This document shows, one piece after another, positions 61,481 through 64,000 of a DNA stretch of 64,000 nucleotides. A model generated the notes under the pieces. The model was not told where the DNA came from. It saw only the letters and a list, made by a program, of their open reading frames with translations, and did not search any database. Each line of letters opens with the position of its first letter. Within the stretch, counting starts at the first letter, position 1. A program made the translations under genes and the position numbers. The DNA is taken from the NCBI RefSeq assembly GCF_902713425.1, contig NC_081198.1, positions 22,551,188-22,615,187 on the forward strand, written 5' to 3'. The DNA is from Acipenser ruthenus (taxonomy: Eukaryota; Chordata; Actinopteri; Acipenseriformes; Acipenseridae).

Positions 61481-62932
61481 TCTGAATTTGAAGACTCCTC
61501 ACCCACTTCACCCGCAAAAACCTTCACCCCCATATTGTCTAAAAAGGAATCACTACCACCCTCCCCCGCTCTCCCCTCTCCCCCATACTCTTCTCTCAAG
61601 GACCCAACAGAGCTCGGCGACGAGCAGACCACCTCCGCTCTCCTGACCCCTCGTTTTTTTTTTTCCTCCTTTCCACCACCCCCTCCGTCCTCACACCCCC
61701 ATCCCCATCCGATTTCCTTTTACTTGGACCCTTCTCCTGATCCATCCCACTCTCACCCTCCTCCCCTTCTTCTAATACCTCCTCGCCCTCCCCTGCCCCA
61801 TTCTTCCCTGAGCCCCCGGTATCTTGTGCCGCTCCCCCCCCTGACTCCCTCCCCCCCACTCCCCCCTATTGATCTGCACCTCCACCACACTCCCTGTGTC
61901 ACTATCCTCATACTCCCCTTCTGACTCTGATACTGCAAGGTCCCCGGCTAGCTTACTTCTCATCCCCCCTTCCCCCCCATGCTTACTCTCTCCCTCTCCC
62001 TGCTCACAACTCTCCATCCACTCCTCCCCTCCCCCATGCTCACTACCCTCCTCCTGCCCCACCCCTTCACCCTTCTCCCTACCCTTCCCCTCTTCCTCTC
62101 CCTCCCTCGCTTTCTCCTCCTTCCCTCTCTCCCTCTGTCCCTCCCTATCCTCTCTTTCTCTCTCCTCCCTCTCACTCTCCTCCCTCCCCCTAGTCCTATT
62201 TGCAAAAGAGTGGGGACAATTACTAAAAAAATGCTCTCCACTCCCACACAAATTACAAGTCCTTTTCATCTCACACTCACTCGCCACGTGCCCCTCCTTC
62301 TTACAAACAGTGCAAATGATTTTTGTGCACCCAGCTGCTAAGTGACCCATCGCCCCACACCTCCTACACAATTTAGGCTGCCCAAAATAATGCACATAGC
62401 CTCGGTTATTCCCCAAGGAGATCTCCGATGGTATAATCCCATATCCCTCATACCCACTCCTATCCCTCTTCAAACTTACACGCACCCTCCAGGCTCCTGT
62501 CCATACATTATCACTATCAGTTACCTTTACTGCTTCCTCCACTGAATTACAGTACCTTGCTAGCCATGTACATACATCCTTACCCTCCACCATCTCTGAA
62601 CCCATTCTAACTATCACCACCCTTTTTGATGTGTCTGTCAGAACTGTCAGCTGAAACTTCTTCATCACCTCACTTTGAAGAGACTGTTCAAACAGCCCCT
62701 GGCACCTCTCCATAGACTCTCTCTTACAAAAACTAACATCCCATTCATTCCCCTTCCCCACAGAAATCAAACAGTTCAACTCTTCAGGCTTAAATCCCAA
62801 TTCCTTCTGCAGAATTTGCCGTGAAAACTCAAGCCGGTTTAGTTCAATTTTCTCCACCCCAACCATATACTCGGCTTTAATGCCAATCCTCAAACAATTA
62901 AAGCGACGCTCCGAAAACTTCCGGAAAGCCAT
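61474..62932 (-). pseudogene. Family D ORF1: zinc-knuckle protein, two frame changes
   Basis: Starts MAFR, as in family A. The first frame (to 61772) contains the globular domain and knuckles C189-C192-H197-C202, C207-C210-H215-C220 and C226-C229-H234-C239, then a Glu/Gly/Arg-rich tail. The coding pattern moves to a second frame within the C-rich stretch at about 61835-61868 and to a third at the T run 61651-61661. The last frame ends GGSDSFLDNMGVKVFAG..., homologous to the family A tail, and its TAA overlaps the ORF2 start by seven bases. Both breaks sit in homopolymers, so consensus errors are possible. Confidence 0.82.
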
Positions 62933-63110
62933 CTTGATCTACACTTTACAACCAAACAAGAAACACAGATATAATAGAACAAAAGGCCCAGATAAGGTGC
63001 CCTCAAAGGGTCCCCCTTACCTGAAAAAACAGCGAAATACTTACCGAAACGGCCCCAACAACTCTCTCCTCAATAGGACCTCAGCTACCAGCAAACAATA
63101 TTGCCACCGT

Positions 63111-63165
63111 TTACCTTACCTTACCTTACCATACCGTACCGTACCGTACCTTACCTTACCTTACC
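63111..63165 (-). repeat. GGTAA/GGTAC pentamer repeat in family D 5' UTR
   Basis: Eleven or so 5-bp repeats, reading GGTAA and GGTAC on the element strand. The AGGTAAGG repeats look like 5' splice-site consensus sequences. Confidence 0.9.
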
Positions 63166-63203
63166 TATCTCTTCTCCAATCAACTGCTGCGGACAAGCCA
63201 CAC

Positions 63204-63237
63204 ACACTTGATCTTAGCCAAGAGGCCGAGAAGCGAT
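63204..63237 (-). ncRNA. U2 snRNA 5' fragment (nt 1-34) upstream of family D
   Basis: U2 start with the single change U16C. It has a PSE on its upstream side and lies directly against the D 5' end. Confidence 0.94.
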
Positions 63238-63830
63238 GGCGACTTGGCCCTTGCCCGGGGCCCCCCAGCCCGGACGGCACAGGGGGATTCAAAGGTGGGT
63301 GCAAAATTCCAAGCACAAGCAGACCCCCAAAAAACGGGCTGCTGCTTCCAGAGGGGAAATGTGCAATTTAAGCAGGAGAAAACAAAACAAAGCAAAAACA
63401 CACACATAACACCAAAAACAAAACATAAACTGGCGGAGTGCGTCTTACAAATAGTCATGCCAAGCTGCTATGCTGTGCAAGGTGCCTTGGGTAACTACAA
63501 CTGTGCCTCGCTGGCTGGCAGGCTTGCTAAGAAGGTCCTGGCATAGGGACATGTTCCACCACACTTGTCTGGTTAGCTGCATGCTCCCAGGAAACAACCT
63601 GCTGCTGTCTACATCATCACCACATGTGAATAAAAGAAAGAAAGACAGCGAGAAAGAAAGAGAGAAAGAGAGAAAGAAAGAGAGAAAGAGAGAAAGAAAA
63701 AAAAAAAGAAGTAAAACGGCGGGAAAACTTGCATCAACACTGGCACTCTCCCTCCAGCAGGGGTAGACAAAATGCTCACAGGAGAGATCCAGATCTGACT
63801 TTGACCAACGTTAGAGAAAGGTGTGCACCG

Positions 63831-64000
63831 TTCCCGGAGGTACTGCAATACCGGGCCGATGCGTGGAGTGGACGGAGCAAGCCCCTGTTCCATCTCCCGA
63901 TTCCAAAAATCAATTTAATATATGGTCCCCTGATAGGGGACGTATCAGATATTAAACTGATAAGAACAGATACTACACTTGATCTTAGCCAAAAGGCCGA
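63831..64000 (-). ncRNA. RNU2: U2 snRNA gene (G28), cut by window end
   Basis: Nucleotides 19-188 are present and match consensus. The 5' 18 nt lie outside the window. Confidence 0.96.

Larger units (their letters stand above)
57875..63203 (-). mobile_element. LINE family D (Tx1 clade), full length with poly(A) tail
   Basis: A 5.3-kb element: 271-bp 5' UTR with a pentamer repeat, ORF1, ORF2, a 113-bp 3' UTR and a poly(A) tail of about 13 bases (57875-57887). U2 nt 1-34 precede it and nt 38-188 follow, so only about three target bases are lost. It is homologous to A throughout both ORFs but strongly diverged, and its 3' UTR is unrelated (no hairpin structure, poly(A) instead). Confidence 0.92.
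63204..64000 (-). repeat. U2 tandem unit block IX, continues beyond window
   Basis: Promoter and spacer with a microsatellite at 63629-63710, then the next U2 gene. Confidence 0.94.

Noticed and set aside
1-64000. CRISPR or bacterial repeat array
   Set aside because: The 780-790 bp period, snRNA genes with PSE and 3' box, and LINEs show a vertebrate tandem gene family.

Overview
The window is a vertebrate, probably fish, U2 small nuclear RNA (snRNA) gene cluster heavily invaded by LINE retrotransposons. The basis for this reading is a tandem array of a roughly 780-790 bp unit. Each unit holds a 188-nt U2 gene on the minus strand with a vertebrate-type PSE about 55 bp upstream, a canonical 3' box downstream, and a downstream CT/CTTT microsatellite (read as GA/GAAA on the plus strand). 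All LINEs lie on the same strand as U2. They encode APE-type endonuclease plus YMDD reverse transcriptase proteins and three-zinc-knuckle ORF1 proteins of the Tx1 clade. Within that clade, Keno is the lineage known to target U2 genes. No host protein-coding gene is visible, and LINEs cover roughly 47 kb of the 64 kb. The species call is inference.

Layout on the plus strand: LINE A copy 1, 5'-truncated and cut by the window edge (1-2017); U2 block (2018-3604); full-length A2 (3605-10345); U2 remnant (10346-10798); full-length A3 (10799-17560); four U2 genes plus a stub (17561-21107); 5'-truncated A4 (21108-26086); four U2 genes plus a stub (26087-29749); full-length A5 (29750-36512); two U2 genes plus a stub (36513-38504); 5'-truncated A6 (38505-43483); two U2 genes plus a stub (43484-45561); A7 (45562-51213) joined to the 5' part of a second family, B (51214-53412); one U2 gene (to 54958); an ORF1-only element C with a poly(A) tail (54959-56312); one U2 gene (to 57874); a full-length third autonomous family, D (57875-63203); and the start of another U2 unit to the window end. 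Fifteen complete U2 genes, one cut by the window edge, and twelve insertion-split fragments are present. A3-U2-A4-U2 and A5-U2-A6-U2 are copies of one higher-order segment that differ in U2 gene number (4+4 versus 2+2).

How the parts fit: the U2 array is a landing pad. C, D and one class of A insertion break U2 at nt 34-38, inside GUAGUA, the branch-point recognition sequence. A also uses sites near nt 54 and nt 75. Each insertion destroys one U2 gene, and array duplication and exchange supply replacements while also multiplying the LINEs. A2 is the only complete A copy with both ORFs open. A4, A6 and A7 keep open ORF2s but lack the ORF1 start. D has an open ORF2 and an ORF1 interrupted at two homopolymer-rich places. 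The main novelties are several diverged LINE families sharing one snRNA target, an ORF1-only member, a B/A chimera, CTCF-like motifs and tandem monomers in the A 5' UTR, and a conserved inverted-repeat structure in the A 3' UTR.
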